From NCBI RefSeq assembly GCF_003991225.1, contig NZ_JTFC01000039.1, positions 62,001 through 126,000 on the forward strand: DNA of 64,000 nt, read 5' to 3'. The translations under genes and the position numbers were made by a program. This document shows positions 15,905-24,772 of this stretch, piece after piece. The notes under the pieces were generated by a model that worked only from the letters and a program-made list of their open reading frames with translations, ran no database searches and had not been told where the DNA came from. How positions within the stretch are numbered: the first letter of the stretch is position 1; each line of letters begins with the position of its first letter. Source of the DNA: Candidatus Kurthia intestinigallinarum (GTDB taxonomy: Bacteria; Bacillota; Bacilli; Bacillales_A; Planococcaceae).

Positions 15905-17636
15905 CAGTCAGTTTATGATTATCGCGCTGCTAGTAATGTTGACGATCCTTCGCCCAATGCCACAAGCATTGGCGGCGGATTCATCATCTTACAGCGGCCT
16001 GTACATTTCAATTAGTGACGCTATTATGGATATTCGTAATGGTGAAGGAAATGATGCTGAAAAAGCATTGAAGGAATTCGATCAAGCATGGCAACAAAAA
16101 GAAGTAGCAGATGATCATGCAGCAGAGAAAAAAGCGGTTGATGCAGCATATGACAAAGCTTTTTCTGAAAAAGATAAAGATGCGCGTCTAGCAGCACTTA
16201 CTGAATTATCAAAAGCACTTACTACTTTAGAAAAAGCAGAAAATCCAGTTGATGAAAAGAAAGAACGTAAACAGTTCATGACGACAATAACACCGGCTTT
16301 AACTAACTTAGAAAAAGCGATTAACAGTGGTGACCTTGATAAAATCAATGAACAATATAAAACGTTCAATAGCTTTTGGAATTTAAAAGAAAAGCCTGTA
16401 CGTGAATTTGACATGGGTGCCTACGGTCAAATCGAAACACAAATGTCCTTCATACGTATGGAGCTTGCTAATGACAAGCCAAATGTTGAATCATTAAAAG
16501 ATACATTTAAAACATTAAAACAAAGCATTACTGATTTTGGAGACAATAAGAAAGTTGGCGCTGTCAAAAAAGGCTACACACTTCAAACGCTCGTTGATTT
16601 AATTGATGATGCAACGGGCTCAATTGATGATGCGGAGTACGAAAAGGCCTCTGCGAGTGTAAAAAAATTCATTACAACATGGCCAAATGTCGAAAGTGAC
16701 ATTAGTACACGTAATGGTTCTCTTTATACATCAATTGAGAGTGACATGCCGATTATCGCTAGTAACTTACTAAAAGATGCGAGCGATAAAGACAAGCTGA
16801 AAAAGCAATTAACAGATTTCAAAAAAGAAATTCAATTATTACAAGATGATGATGGTTATACGTTCTGGGATTCTGCGTTAATCCTTCTTCGTGAAGGTTT
16901 AGAAGCTATTTTAATTATCATGGCCTTAGTAGCTTTCCTTAAAAAATCAGAGCAAACACATATGACCAAATACATTTACTATGGTGCTGCTGGCGGTATT
17001 GGTGTGAGTGCGGTGATGGCGATTTTCATGTCGGTATTCTTCAACTCAGATTCAATGAATTCAAGCCGTGAGCTTATCGAAGGGTATGTCGGTCTCATTG
17101 CTGCGGCAATGATGATTGGTGTCGGTGTCTGGCTTCATAGTAAGTCGAATATTAAAGCGTGGAATGCCTATATTGCGAAGCAAATGAATCATGCGATGTC
17201 TCGCGGTTCTGTGTGGGCAATGGCCTTAATCAGTTTCCTTTCTGTCTTCCGCGAGGGTGCGGAAACACTGATTTTCTACGCAGGAATTGCACCGAAAATG
17301 GAAACAAGCCAATTTGCATTCGGGATTGTCATTGCGATTGTTATTTTAGCAATCGTCGCCTTCTTAATTGTCAAAGTGAGCGCACGTATTCCTATTCATC
17401 GTTTCTTCGCTGTCGCGACCATTTTAATTTACTTATTAGCGTTTAAAATTATCGGTGTCTCAACACATAAACTGCAATTAATGGGCGATATCCCAACGAA
17501 TGTAGTCGATAATCTACCGGTAATCGCAAGCATTGGCTTCTACCCAACTGTCGAAACAATGATTGGACAAGGTATTTTAGTTGTTTTAATCATCGCAACG
17601 ATTATTTGGAAGCGCCGAAACGAAAAAAACGCATAA
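15882..17636 (+). CDS. efeU: EfeU, high-affinity iron permease (FTR1 family)
   Basis: A 584-residue protein: signal peptide (1-31, ending ALA), a long extracellular helical region (about 35-320) rich in Lys/Glu, and a seven-helix FTR1 domain with iron motif REGLE at 337-341 and a second, FREGAETLIF, near 445. It imports iron oxidised outside the cell. The GTG start at 15882 overlaps efeB by 23 bp and has GGGAG 8 nt upstream, so the genes are probably translationally coupled. The order O-B-U differs from the U-O-B order of B. subtilis ywbLMN. Confidence 0.92.
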   Translation: MKHFLTRSSQFMIIALLVMLTILRPMPQALAADSSSYSGLYISISDAIMDIRNGEGNDAEKALKEFDQAWQQKEVADDHAAEKKAVDAAYDKAFSEKDKDARLAALTELSKALTTLEKAENPVDEKKERKQFMTTITPALTNLEKAINSGDLDKINEQYKTFNSFWNLKEKPVREFDMGAYGQIETQMSFIRMELANDKPNVESLKDTFKTLKQSITDFGDNKKVGAVKKGYTLQTLVDLIDDATGSIDDAEYEKASASVKKFITTWPNVESDISTRNGSLYTSIESDMPIIASNLLKDASDKDKLKKQLTDFKKEIQLLQDDDGYTFWDSALILLREGLEAILIIMALVAFLKKSEQTHMTKYIYYGAAGGIGVSAVMAIFMSVFFNSDSMNSSRELIEGYVGLIAAAMMIGVGVWLHSKSNIKAWNAYIAKQMNHAMSRGSVWAMALISFLSVFREGAETLIFYAGIAPKMETSQFAFGIVIAIVILAIVAFLIVKVSARIPIHRFFAVATILIYLLAFKIIGVSTHKLQLMGDIPTNVVDNLPVIASIGFYPTVETMIGQGILVVLIIATIIWKRRNEKNA

Positions 17637-17654
17637 ATTTAATAGATTCCTAAA

Positions 17655-17804
17655 GAAAAGAAGAGGCTGGGACAAAACACGTCATTTTCCTTTTTTTAGC
17701 GTTCGCAATGAAAAACCGGAACCGCGCCACAGCGCGATTCCGGTTTTTCTTATGCTCCTATGAGAGGGGATTTCTACACGTATGTCAAAGCCTCTTCTTT
17801 TTTT
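17655..17804. repeat. Intergenic hairpin repeat, copy 2 (bidirectional terminator)
   Basis: Closely matches copy 1 at 205-348: outer arms AAGAGGCT and AGCCTCTT, and inner stem AAAAACCGGAA-CGCG with CGCG-TTCCGGTTTTT. It lies between convergent efeU and a chemoreceptor gene and ends both. Confidence 0.85.
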
Positions 17805-19545
17805 ATTTAAATTGCTTTAATTGCTGTAAGACACCGGTCGTTGTTGTTTCAACATCTCGAATGACTTGCTGTAAGCGGTCCACTACTTGCTGCTGCGTTA
17901 ATGCCGCATCCCTCGTTTCATTCGTAAAGTCTGCTGTAGCACGTAATCGCTCATTCATTTCATTCATCGAAGCGAGTACTTCCTCTGAAGCGGCTGACAT
18001 CTCTTCAATAACAGCTGACTCTTCTTGAATACTTGCATTGACCTCCACAACGGTCGTATTAATCGCGCGTAGTTGGCCACCAATCGAAGCAACAGCTTCA
18101 TTGCCTGCAAGCATTTGCGCTTTACTATCCGCAATTTGCGCATGTGTACGCTCAGACACTGTCTCGAAGCCTTTTAATTCATTTAAAATATCATGTGCGG
18201 CTTTTCCTGACGATTCTGCGAGCTTACGAACTTCATTTGCCACCACTGCAAAGCCTTTCCCTGCTTCACCAGCGCGCGCCGCCTCAATGGCCGCATTCAG
18301 CGCTAATAAATTTGTCTGATCGGCAATTTTCGTAATGATTTTCACCATATCCTGCACGCTCGCAAATTTCGTCGTCATCTCTTCTACATTCGTCGCAGTC
18401 TGCATCACCGTCGATTCAACGTGCTGCATTTGCGTCACGACCTGCTCCGTCTGCTTTACCCCTTCGCTTACGAGGTTCGTCATATCATTTGAGGCACTCG
18501 CAACATCAGATGTCATATCGGCCATACGCTGAATGCCGACTGTCATTTCATCCATTGCAATGATGACTTCTCCGTTGCTCTCTGCCTGTTGAGTACTTTG
18601 CTGCGCCACTTGTGCTACATTCGTTGTAATTTGGTTATTCGATTGCTCAAATGTTTGTGAAGAGCCTGTAAGCTTCTCCGTTATTTGCTGTAACTCGTCT
18701 GCACGCTTTTGGAATGTTTCAAACGTTTGTTTAAGCGATGTTAAAGACGTACCGAAATGCGTAGCGAATGTCGCAATTTCTGTTTTACCCTTTATCTCCA
18801 TGTCTTTCACAATCGTCTCGCCTGCTGTTAAATCTCCCTCAGCCATTTTGCTTGCCGCCTGATTTAGCACTTGTAGTGGCTTCAATTGGCGATTAACATA
18901 CAAGTACATGCATAGACCTGCTAGAATTATTAAAATAATGAAGAAAATTGCGACACCTGGTAGCACACTCCAAAATGTATTTTTTTGTACAGCTGTTACT
19001 TGGTCTGCATCAATATCGACACCTAAATAAGCAATTGTTTTGCCGGCATCATTTTTAATTGGAACAGTACCTGATACATACTGTCCAAACGAGCTTTCTA
19101 AAATGCTTGATGTATAACTTCCTTTTTTATCGACCTTTTTTAAATCATTTACCGTTGTTGAGGCGGAGGTTGTTTGGATTTTCCCCACATCTTCTGCCTT
19201 AGCATCACGAGGTTGGCCGTCTACTAAAAATTGAACTTCATCCTTTTGTGGTACTGCAAATGTGTACGCATATAGCACATTTTTTTGTTCGCGTAATTCA
19301 TTTAGTTCTTCACGTAATGTCCAATACGTATCATTTTCAGTAGGATTTTTTGTGAGTGTTTCATAACTTGAAGCATCTACTTTTTCAGCTAAATCTTGTG
19401 CAATTGATACAGCATTTTGCGCAGCTGATTTTTCAGCTACTTTTTTCGCTGTGTAATCGATTGTTAGCACAAAGAAGATTAGTAACAAGCCAAATACAAG
19501 TGTAAGCATTGTCATAATCTTCGTGCTCAGTTTTCCTTGTTTCAT
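17803..19545 (-). CDS. Methyl-accepting chemotaxis protein with single extracellular sensor domain
   Basis: A 580-residue receptor: TM1 (about 11-30), an extracellular sensor (about 31-190) of single-Cache type ([29 protein letters not shown]), TM2 (about 195-217), a HAMP-like linker and a cytoplasmic signalling domain with hairpin tip motif [25 protein letters not shown]. Such receptors control CheA. The ligand is unknown; Cache domains often bind organic acids or amino acids. ATG has AGGGGAG upstream. The gene has its own promoter region, and its 3' end runs into repeat copy 2. Confidence 0.92.
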   Translation of the reverse strand: MKQGKLSTKIMTMLTLVFGLLLIFFVLTIDYTAKKVAEKSAAQNAVSIAQDLAEKVDASSYETLTKNPTENDTYWTLREELNELREQKNVLYAYTFAVPQKDEVQFLVDGQPRDAKAEDVGKIQTTSASTTVNDLKKVDKKGSYTSSILESSFGQYVSGTVPIKNDAGKTIAYLGVDIDADQVTAVQKNTFWSVLPGVAIFFIILIILAGLCMYLYVNRQLKPLQVLNQAASKMAEGDLTAGETIVKDMEIKGKTEIATFATHFGTSLTSLKQTFETFQKRADELQQITEKLTGSSQTFEQSNNQITTNVAQVAQQSTQQAESNGEVIIAMDEMTVGIQRMADMTSDVASASNDMTNLVSEGVKQTEQVVTQMQHVESTVMQTATNVEEMTTKFASVQDMVKIITKIADQTNLLALNAAIEAARAGEAGKGFAVVANEVRKLAESSGKAAHDILNELKGFETVSERTHAQIADSKAQMLAGNEAVASIGGQLRAINTTVVEVNASIQEESAVIEEMSAASEEVLASMNEMNERLRATADFTNETRDAALTQQQVVDRLQQVIRDVETTTTGVLQQLKQFK

Positions 19546-19721
19546 TTGTATTCTCCCCTATGTATCTAAAGTAAATGAAAAATGTTACATGAATCTACTT
19601 TAGTATAGCAGAGCACAAAAAATATGTCTAAATACTCAGTTATTTTTTATTAAAAAGACTTTTTACATAGGTCCTACATAATGATTTACATAAAATGTAA
19701 TATTTTTTCTAAAAAAATGCA

Positions 19722-19757
19722 CAAAAAAGAGGCTGGTTTATACCAAGCCTTTTTTTG
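19722..19757 (-). terminator. Terminator of fumC
   Basis: Minus-strand AGGCTTGG and CCAGCCT arms followed by TTTTTT. Confidence 0.8.
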
Positions 19758-19766
19758 TAGAGCTTA

Positions 19767-21149
19767 CTAGAATTTGATCATTTTTGAAGGAACAACCCAT
19801 TCATCGAATTGTTCTTCTGTTAATAAACCAGATTTTAGTGCGCCTTCTTTTAATGTTAAGCCTTCTTTATGTGCTAGTTTTGCGATTTTCGCAGCGTTTT
19901 CATAACCGATGTATGGGTTAAGTGCTGTAACTAACATTAAAGAGTTGTTTAAGAAGTGTTCTAATTTATCTTCATTTGCAGTGATACCAGCTAGACAGTG
20001 TTCGTCGAAGCTACGTACAACATCAGCTAATAATTCAACTGATTGCATGAAGTTGTGAAGGATAACTGGTTTGAATACGTTTAATTCAAAGTTACCTTGT
20101 GATGCAGCAAAGCCGATTGTTGTATCGTTACCCATAACTTGAACAGCAACCATTGTTACTGCTTCACATTGTGTAGGGTTTACTTTACCTGGCATGATTG
20201 ATGAACCTGGTTCGTTTTCTGGAATTGAAATTTCACCGAAACCAGAACGAGGACCAGAAGCTAACCAACGTACATCATTGGCGATTTTCATTAAGTCAGC
20301 TGCTAATGCTTTTAGCGCACCATGTGTTGTTGTAATTTGGTCATGTGATGTTAATGCATGGAATTTATTTGGTGATGGAACGAAGTCTAAGCCTGTTTCT
20401 TTAGAGATTTCAGCGACAACTTTCTCGTCAAAACCGTCTGGTGTGTTAAGACCTGTACCTACTGCAGTACCACCGATTGCAAGTTCACGCATGTTTAATG
20501 CTGCTTCTTTAATCATTTTTTCAGAAGCTTCGATCATGTATAACCAACCGCTGATTTCTTGACCTAAAGTAAGTGGTGTTGCATCTTGTAAATGCGTACG
20601 ACCAATTTTGATTAGGTTCATGAATTCTTCTGATTTCGCTTTAAGTGTCGCTTTAATTTGTTCTAATGCAGGAACAAGATTGCGTTCTACAGCGATTGAA
20701 GTTGCGATGTGCATAGCTGTTGGGAATGAGTCATTTGAAGATTGAGATTTGTTTACATCATCATTTGGGTGAAGACGTTCTTCAGAACCTTTTGCTTCAA
20801 GGTATTCATTACCAATATGAGCGATTACTTCATTCACGTTCATGTTTGTTTGAGTACCAGAACCTGTTTGGTAAATTACTAGTGGGAATTGATCGTCCCA
20901 TTTTCCTTCTACGATTTCGTCTGCAGCGTGCGCAATAGCTTCTGCTTTTACTGATGATAGTGTACCTAATTCAACACAAACTTTTGCTACTGATTTCTTT
21001 AAGATTGCATAACCATGAATGAAATCGATTGGCATATGATCAGACCCAATACGGAAGTTTTGTGTACTACGTTGAGTTTGAGCACCCCATTTTTTGTCTG
21101 CAGGTACTTTAATTTCTCCCATAGAGTCATGTTCGATACGGTATTCCAA
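19767..21149 (-). CDS. fumC: Fumarate hydratase class II
   Basis: A 460-residue member of the fumarase/aspartase superfamily, with signature [15 protein letters not shown] and [13 protein letters not shown]. It interconverts fumarate and L-malate in the TCA cycle as a cytosolic tetramer. The start is taken as TTG at 21149: GGAG (21162-21159) lies 9 nt upstream, the protein then begins M-E-Y-R-I-E like other Bacillus fumarases, and the 460-residue length is standard. The upstream ATGs in frame (M20, M22 of the longer frame) lie on or before that site. Monocistronic with its own terminator. Confidence 0.95.
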   Translation of the reverse strand: MEYRIEHDSMGEIKVPADKKWGAQTQRSTQNFRIGSDHMPIDFIHGYAILKKSVAKVCVELGTLSSVKAEAIAHAADEIVEGKWDDQFPLVIYQTGSGTQTNMNVNEVIAHIGNEYLEAKGSEERLHPNDDVNKSQSSNDSFPTAMHIATSIAVERNLVPALEQIKATLKAKSEEFMNLIKIGRTHLQDATPLTLGQEISGWLYMIEASEKMIKEAALNMRELAIGGTAVGTGLNTPDGFDEKVVAEISKETGLDFVPSPNKFHALTSHDQITTTHGALKALAADLMKIANDVRWLASGPRSGFGEISIPENEPGSSIMPGKVNPTQCEAVTMVAVQVMGNDTTIGFAASQGNFELNVFKPVILHNFMQSVELLADVVRSFDEHCLAGITANEDKLEHFLNNSLMLVTALNPYIGYENAAKIAKLAHKEGLTLKEGALKSGLLTEEQFDEWVVPSKMIKF

Positions 21150-21198
21150 GACATTCATCTCCATTTCGTTTTTATAAAATTTAAAATTCATTCTTTCC

Positions 21199-21227
21199 AC
21201 TATAATGATAGCGTTTCTCAATGAAAA
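21199..21227 (-). promoter_or_regulatory. Possible fumC promoter
   Basis: Minus-strand TTTTCA (21227-21222) and TATAGT (21204-21199) with a 17-bp spacer. The -35 is weak. Confidence 0.4.
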
Positions 21228-21480
21228 TGTCTTTAAAAGTGGATTATTTCCTTCTAAAAGTTGCTCGAAACAGTCAACTATTCACTTTTTTGCGTTTTTT
21301 AATAAAAATTTCTGTAATTTGTCACATTTTATGATTATATTTACGTCTTTATGAAAAAAGAAATTTCCGGGTGTTTAAAAGGCTCTGTCAAGTTAATTTT
21401 TTGTAAATGAAATGCCCGCTCAATCCTATATTTTCTACAAAATACTGTGTTATTCACTTATTAATTAGTCGTTTTTACTC

Positions 21481-21540
21481 GATAATTGTCGAAATCGATT
21501 GTTACACGATTGTAAATTTTGCGTAATTTTATGTAAATTG
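21481..21540. promoter_or_regulatory. Phased TTTACA-like hexamers upstream of the DUF47-pit operon
   Basis: Read on the minus strand, TTTACA, ATTACG, TTTACA and TGTAAC recur every 10-11 bp across 21500-21537. PhoP boxes in Bacillus are TTAACA-like repeats with 4-6 bp gaps, so this could be a Pho box for the phosphate transporter downstream. The orientation is opposite to the genes. The remainder of the 400-bp gap shows no reading frame or RNA. Confidence 0.35.
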
Positions 21541-21621
21541 AATATGGTTTTTTCGGCTAATTTGTTATTATAGGAAGTGCGTTTAAAATGAATACGCGGT
21601 TTATTATTTAGGAGGACTTAC

Positions 21622-22242
21622 ATGTTTAGCTCAAAAAAACCCGACCCGTTCTTCAATGCCCTTTACGATATTGCAGTTAACTGCAACAAAGCGGCTCACT
21701 ATGCAGAAGAATTTAAAATTACAAGCATTGCTGACTTAAAAGAGCTTAGCGTTACATTAAAAAAATATGAAACAGATGGTGACACATTAATTCACAATCT
21801 GATTCAAATGTTAAACAAATCATTTATGACACCAATCGAACGTGAAGACATCTTAGAATTAGCTGTCCGCATGGATGATATTTTAGATGGTATCGAGGGC
21901 TGTATCGCTCACTTTGAAATGTTCTCATTAACAGAAGTGGATGACTATATGCGCGATTTCTTAAAATACATCGTCTTAAGTTCAGATGAAATCATGAAAG
22001 CGATGACGCACTTAACAAATAAAAAACTTGTGAATATGCGCGAACATGCCATTCTAATTAAAGATTATGAACGTAAATGTGATGAAGTATTACGTACGTC
22101 AATTAAACAATTATTCTTACATGAACAAGATCCAATTCGTATCATCCAGTTCAAAGACATTTATGAGCAACTTGAAGAAGTAGCGGATTACTGTCAAAAC
22201 GTTGCGAATTCAATGGATACTATTATTATGCGAAACGCGTAG
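21622..22242 (+). CDS. DUF47-family (PhoU-like) Pit accessory protein
   Basis: A 206-residue all-helical protein of the TIGR00153/DUF47 type, related to PhoU, with repeated acidic metal-binding patterns such as VRMDDILDGIEGC and YERKCDEV. It almost always precedes a Pit transporter and is thought to regulate it. ATG has AGGAGG upstream. It is 11 bp ahead of the pit gene and clearly in one operon with it (B. subtilis counterpart YkaA). Confidence 0.88.
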   Translation: MFSSKKPDPFFNALYDIAVNCNKAAHYAEEFKITSIADLKELSVTLKKYETDGDTLIHNLIQMLNKSFMTPIEREDILELAVRMDDILDGIEGCIAHFEMFSLTEVDDYMRDFLKYIVLSSDEIMKAMTHLTNKKLVNMREHAILIKDYERKCDEVLRTSIKQLFLHEQDPIRIIQFKDIYEQLEEVADYCQNVANSMDTIIMRNA

Positions 22243-22253
22243 GAGCTATCAAA

Positions 22254-23255
22254 ATGGAGAGTATAATTATTCTGACCGTTTTAGTCGTTTTCTTTGCTTT
22301 AGCATTCGACTTTATTAACGGATTTCACGATACGGCAAACGCGATTGCTACAGCCGTATCCACTCGTGCATTACCACCTCGTGTTGCTGTATTAATGGCC
22401 GCTACGATGAACTTCATCGGTGCCATTACCTTCACAGGTGTTGCCCAAGCTTTAGCGAAAGATATCGTCGATCCATTTGCACTTGAAAATGGTGTAGTTA
22501 TTATTTTGGCGGCGTTAATTTCAGCGATTATTTGGAACTTAGCTACATGGTATTTTGGTATTCCTTCAAGCTCTTCTCACGCATTAATCGGTTCTCTAGC
22601 TGGTGCTGCTGCAATGGCAGCCGGCTTTAGTGCCATTAACTGGGAAGGCTTTACAAAAATTATTAAAGCGTTAATCTTATCTCCATTTATCGCGATTGTT
22701 ATTGGTTTCTTAATGATGACGTTATTCAAAGTCATTTTCTCTGGCTTTAGTCTCTACAAAACAAATAATGGTTTCCGTAAAGTACAAATCTTTACTGCAG
22801 CTGTTCAATCGTTTACACATGGTACAAATGATGCGCAAAAATCAATGGGTATTATCACAATGGCATTGATGGCTGGTGGCCTACTTGGTCAAGGTTCTGA
22901 AATTCCATTATGGGTGCGTATTTCATGTGCGCTTGCAATGGGTCTTGGTACATCTGTTGGTGGTTATAAAATCATTAAAACAGTCGGTAGTAAAATTATG
23001 AAAATTCGTCCTGTTAATGGTGTAGCAGCAGATATGTCTTCTGCTTTAATCATCTTTGGGGCAACGCAACTTCACTTACCTGTTTCAACAACTCATGTTA
23101 TTTCTTCAGCAATCATGGGTGTTGGTGCAGCTCAAAATGCAAAAGGGGTAAAATGGGGTGTCGCACGTAATATCGTTATTACATGGGTCATTACGTTACC
23201 ACTTGCAGGTCTAATGGGTGGCGGGATTTTCTTATTGCTTAATTTATTCTTATAA
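22254..23255 (+). CDS. pit: Inorganic phosphate transporter, Pit family
   Basis: A 333-residue membrane protein with the duplicated PiT signature: DFINGFHDTANAIATAVSTR near the N-terminus and FTHGTNDAQKSMGIITMAL in the second half. PiT proteins cotransport metal-phosphate with protons at low affinity. About ten helices are visible. ATG at 22254 has TAGGAG upstream, overlapping the DUF47 stop region. A hairpin follows the stop. Confidence 0.92.
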   Translation: MESIIILTVLVVFFALAFDFINGFHDTANAIATAVSTRALPPRVAVLMAATMNFIGAITFTGVAQALAKDIVDPFALENGVVIILAALISAIIWNLATWYFGIPSSSSHALIGSLAGAAAMAAGFSAINWEGFTKIIKALILSPFIAIVIGFLMMTLFKVIFSGFSLYKTNNGFRKVQIFTAAVQSFTHGTNDAQKSMGIITMALMAGGLLGQGSEIPLWVRISCALAMGLGTSVGGYKIIKTVGSKIMKIRPVNGVAADMSSALIIFGATQLHLPVSTTHVISSAIMGVGAAQNAKGVKWGVARNIVITWVITLPLAGLMGGGIFLLLNLFL

Positions 23256-23265
23256 TGAACCGCAA

Positions 23266-23297
23266 CGAAGCTGGTGCTTGCCAGCTTCTTTTTTTAT
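23266..23297 (+). terminator. Terminator of the DUF47-pit operon
   Basis: GAAGCTGG and CCAGCTTC arms with a 6-nt loop and a T7 tail. Confidence 0.9.
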
Positions 23298-23333
23298 GGT
23301 GCTAACACATAAAACGTAGACTTTCTTTCAGTT

Positions 23334-23439
23334 GAATTTGACGGACGCTTTCCTGAGGCATGGCGGAAGCCTCCTCGCTCGCAGGCTCACTGCGGGGTCT
23401 TCCGCTCATGCTATTCCTCTAGGAGTCGCCGTCAAATTC
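23334..23439. repeat. GC-rich long palindromic repeat (Bacillaceae type)
   Basis: A 106-bp imperfect palindrome. Outer arms GAATTTGACGG (23334-23344) and CCGTCAAATTC (23429-23439) are perfect; inside, CATGGCGGAAG-CC pairs with a mirrored CTTCCGCTCATG, around a GC-rich loop. It is clearly richer in G+C than its surroundings. Elements ending in GGAGTCGCCGTC with a CTCACTGCGGGGTC centre are, from memory, scattered in Bacillaceae genomes. No protein is encoded. Confidence 0.75.
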
Positions 23440-23490
23440 TTGGTTCATTCTCTTTCTTAGGTGTACAGCTAGCGTTTAACTTTGTCCATT

Positions 23491-23527
23491 AAAAAAACAC
23501 TTTCAAAGATGTACCTTTGAAAGTGTC
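23491..23527 (-). terminator. Terminator of the mhqD-like gene
   Basis: ACACTTTCAAAG and CTTTGAAAGTGT are perfect arms with a T7 tail on the minus strand. Confidence 0.9.
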
Positions 23528-23535
23528 GATTTGTG

Positions 23536-24144
23536 TTATTTAAAATTTTTATTATACCAAGCCTTCGCATCATTCACTTCATCCATCGTTAATTGATGAC
23601 CATGCTGATGCCAAAAGACATCGACTGTGGCGCCGTGTTGCTCAAGATATTTTTGTAGGCCTGTTGAATGTTCTACAGGTGTCATCTGGTCATTTTCACC
23701 AGCACCAATCCATACATTTAAGCCTGTTAAATCCGGAATCTCTACATCCTCACGTGGAATCATCGGATGGTGTAAGATCGCACCCTTCACAATATTCCCC
23801 ACTTCAAAGAATAAGTTCGCCGCGATATTCGCACCATTTGAATAGCCAACCACAATGACATTATCGCGGTCAAAGCCATACTGCGCCGCCGCTTCATCAA
23901 TAAATGCCGCAAGCTCCTTCGTACGCTCCGATAAGTTATCTAGATCAAACACACCCATGCCTAGACGACGGAAGAATCGTGGCATACCGTTTTCCACTTC
24001 ACTTCCGCGCACACCAAGCAGTGATGCCTCGCTATCGTATTCACGTCCAAGTCCTAATAAATCTTGTTCATTCCCGCCCGTGCCATGTAGTAATAAAAAT
24101 GTCGGTGCTGCGTCATTTGTTCCTTTTACAAAAACATGTTCCAA
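23536..24144 (-). CDS. mhqD: MhqD-like alpha/beta hydrolase (phospholipase/carboxylesterase family)
   Basis: A 202-residue serine hydrolase: oxyanion segment LLLHGTGGNEQDLL, nucleophile elbow VVGYSNGAN, acid GENDQMTP and His in WHQHGHQL. It resembles B. subtilis MhqD, a hydrolase made under quinone and diamide stress. The start is read as TTG at 24144 with GGAGG 8 nt upstream; the in-frame ATG at 24159 precedes that site. The name is backed by an MhqR-type operator over its promoter. MhqD substrates are unknown. Confidence 0.82.
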   Translation of the reverse strand: MEHVFVKGTNDAAPTFLLLHGTGGNEQDLLGLGREYDSEASLLGVRGSEVENGMPRFFRRLGMGVFDLDNLSERTKELAAFIDEAAAQYGFDRDNVIVVGYSNGANIAANLFFEVGNIVKGAILHHPMIPREDVEIPDLTGLNVWIGAGENDQMTPVEHSTGLQKYLEQHGATVDVFWHQHGHQLTMDEVNDAKAWYNKNFK

Positions 24145-24160
24145 TATATCCGCCTCCATT

Positions 24161-24178
24161 TATCTTGAATTCGAGATA
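24161..24178. promoter_or_regulatory. MhqR-type operator upstream of the mhqD-like gene
   Basis: TATCTTGAATTCGAGATA matches the inverted repeat TATCTnGAATTCnAGATA described for the MarR-family repressor MhqR. It covers the predicted transcription start (about 24172) and ends 3 bp before the ribosome binding site. A second copy lies at 57042-57059. Confidence 0.8.
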
Positions 24179-24207
24179 ATTATAAAATAAAAAAACAGAA
24201 GAGTCAA
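24179..24207 (-). promoter_or_regulatory. Promoter of the mhqD-like gene
   Basis: Minus-strand TTGACT (24207-24202) and TATAAT (24184-24179), 17-bp spacer. The -35 lies within the hairpin that terminates the upstream gene. Confidence 0.8.
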
Positions 24208-24222
24208 AAGTTAACTCTTCTG
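24188..24222 (-). terminator. Terminator of the 154-residue protein gene
   Basis: CAGAAGAGT and ACTCTTCTG arms followed by a T7 run on the minus strand; it overlaps the next promoter. Confidence 0.85.
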
Positions 24223-24229
24223 CTCCTGC

Positions 24230-24694
24230 TTACTTCTCTTTTTTAAAGCCTTCTGCAGCTAAATATTCTTCTGCATCCTCACGTGTACCAAAGCTTTCTT
24301 CTAAGTTAAAGCCATGTGATACATTCCAGAATGCGCCGTCGAATGATAGTAATAATTGATCGCCTGAGCGATTGCGGAATGATTCCTCAATCGTTACCTC
24401 CTCTACAACATCATCTACTTCTGTTAAATACGTGATTGAATCTTCAATGGCATCGCGTAGCTCTTGTTCAGAGAAATCACGAATATTCACAAGACCGCGG
24501 TCGTCTGCTTTATACGCTAATAAATCGCCAACGTACACGAAACCATTGCCGTTTGGATGTAATTTTTCAACAACGATTTTCTTTTCATATTGGCTTCCTG
24601 GATAATGGTAATTTAATCGATTCATTGAAATCGGTTTTTCGACAAGCTCATCGAATGAGTCGATAATGGCCTTTTTTTCTTCAAATGATAACAT
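24230..24694 (-). CDS. Conserved-looking protein of unknown function
   Basis: A 154-residue acidic soluble protein that I cannot place with a name. It begins MLSFEEKKAIIDSF and has a HPNGNGFVYVGDL segment and a C-terminal ESFGTREDAEEYLAAEGF. No signal peptide or membrane helix is visible. ATG has AGGGAG upstream and a good terminator follows, so it is a real gene. It lies between a PerM-type protein and mhqD in the same direction but in its own unit. Confidence 0.75.
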   Translation of the reverse strand: MLSFEEKKAIIDSFDELVEKPISMNRLNYHYPGSQYEKKIVVEKLHPNGNGFVYVGDLLAYKADDRGLVNIRDFSEQELRDAIEDSITYLTEVDDVVEEVTIEESFRNRSGDQLLLSFDGAFWNVSHGFNLEESFGTREDAEEYLAAEGFKKEK

Positions 24695-24733
24695 TTTTTT
24701 CGCTCCCTAGTTTGGACTTAAATTTAGTATACA

Positions 24734-24771
24734 AGAAAAAAAGCCGTCCTCCTAGTGGACAGCTCTTTTTC
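24734..24771 (-). terminator. Terminator of the AI-2E family gene
   Basis: AGCTGTCC and GGACGGCT arms with a T7 tail on the minus strand. Confidence 0.8.
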
Positions 24772-24772
24772 A

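Noticed and set aside
17708-18028. 106-codon plus-strand frame over repeat copy 2
   Set aside because: Begins inside the hairpin repeat and runs antisense to the chemoreceptor; no ribosome binding site.
21199-21225. Possible catabolite (cre) site near the fumC -10 region
   Set aside because: The best alignment to TGWAANCGNTNWCA has three mismatches including the conserved TG, so CcpA control is not supported.
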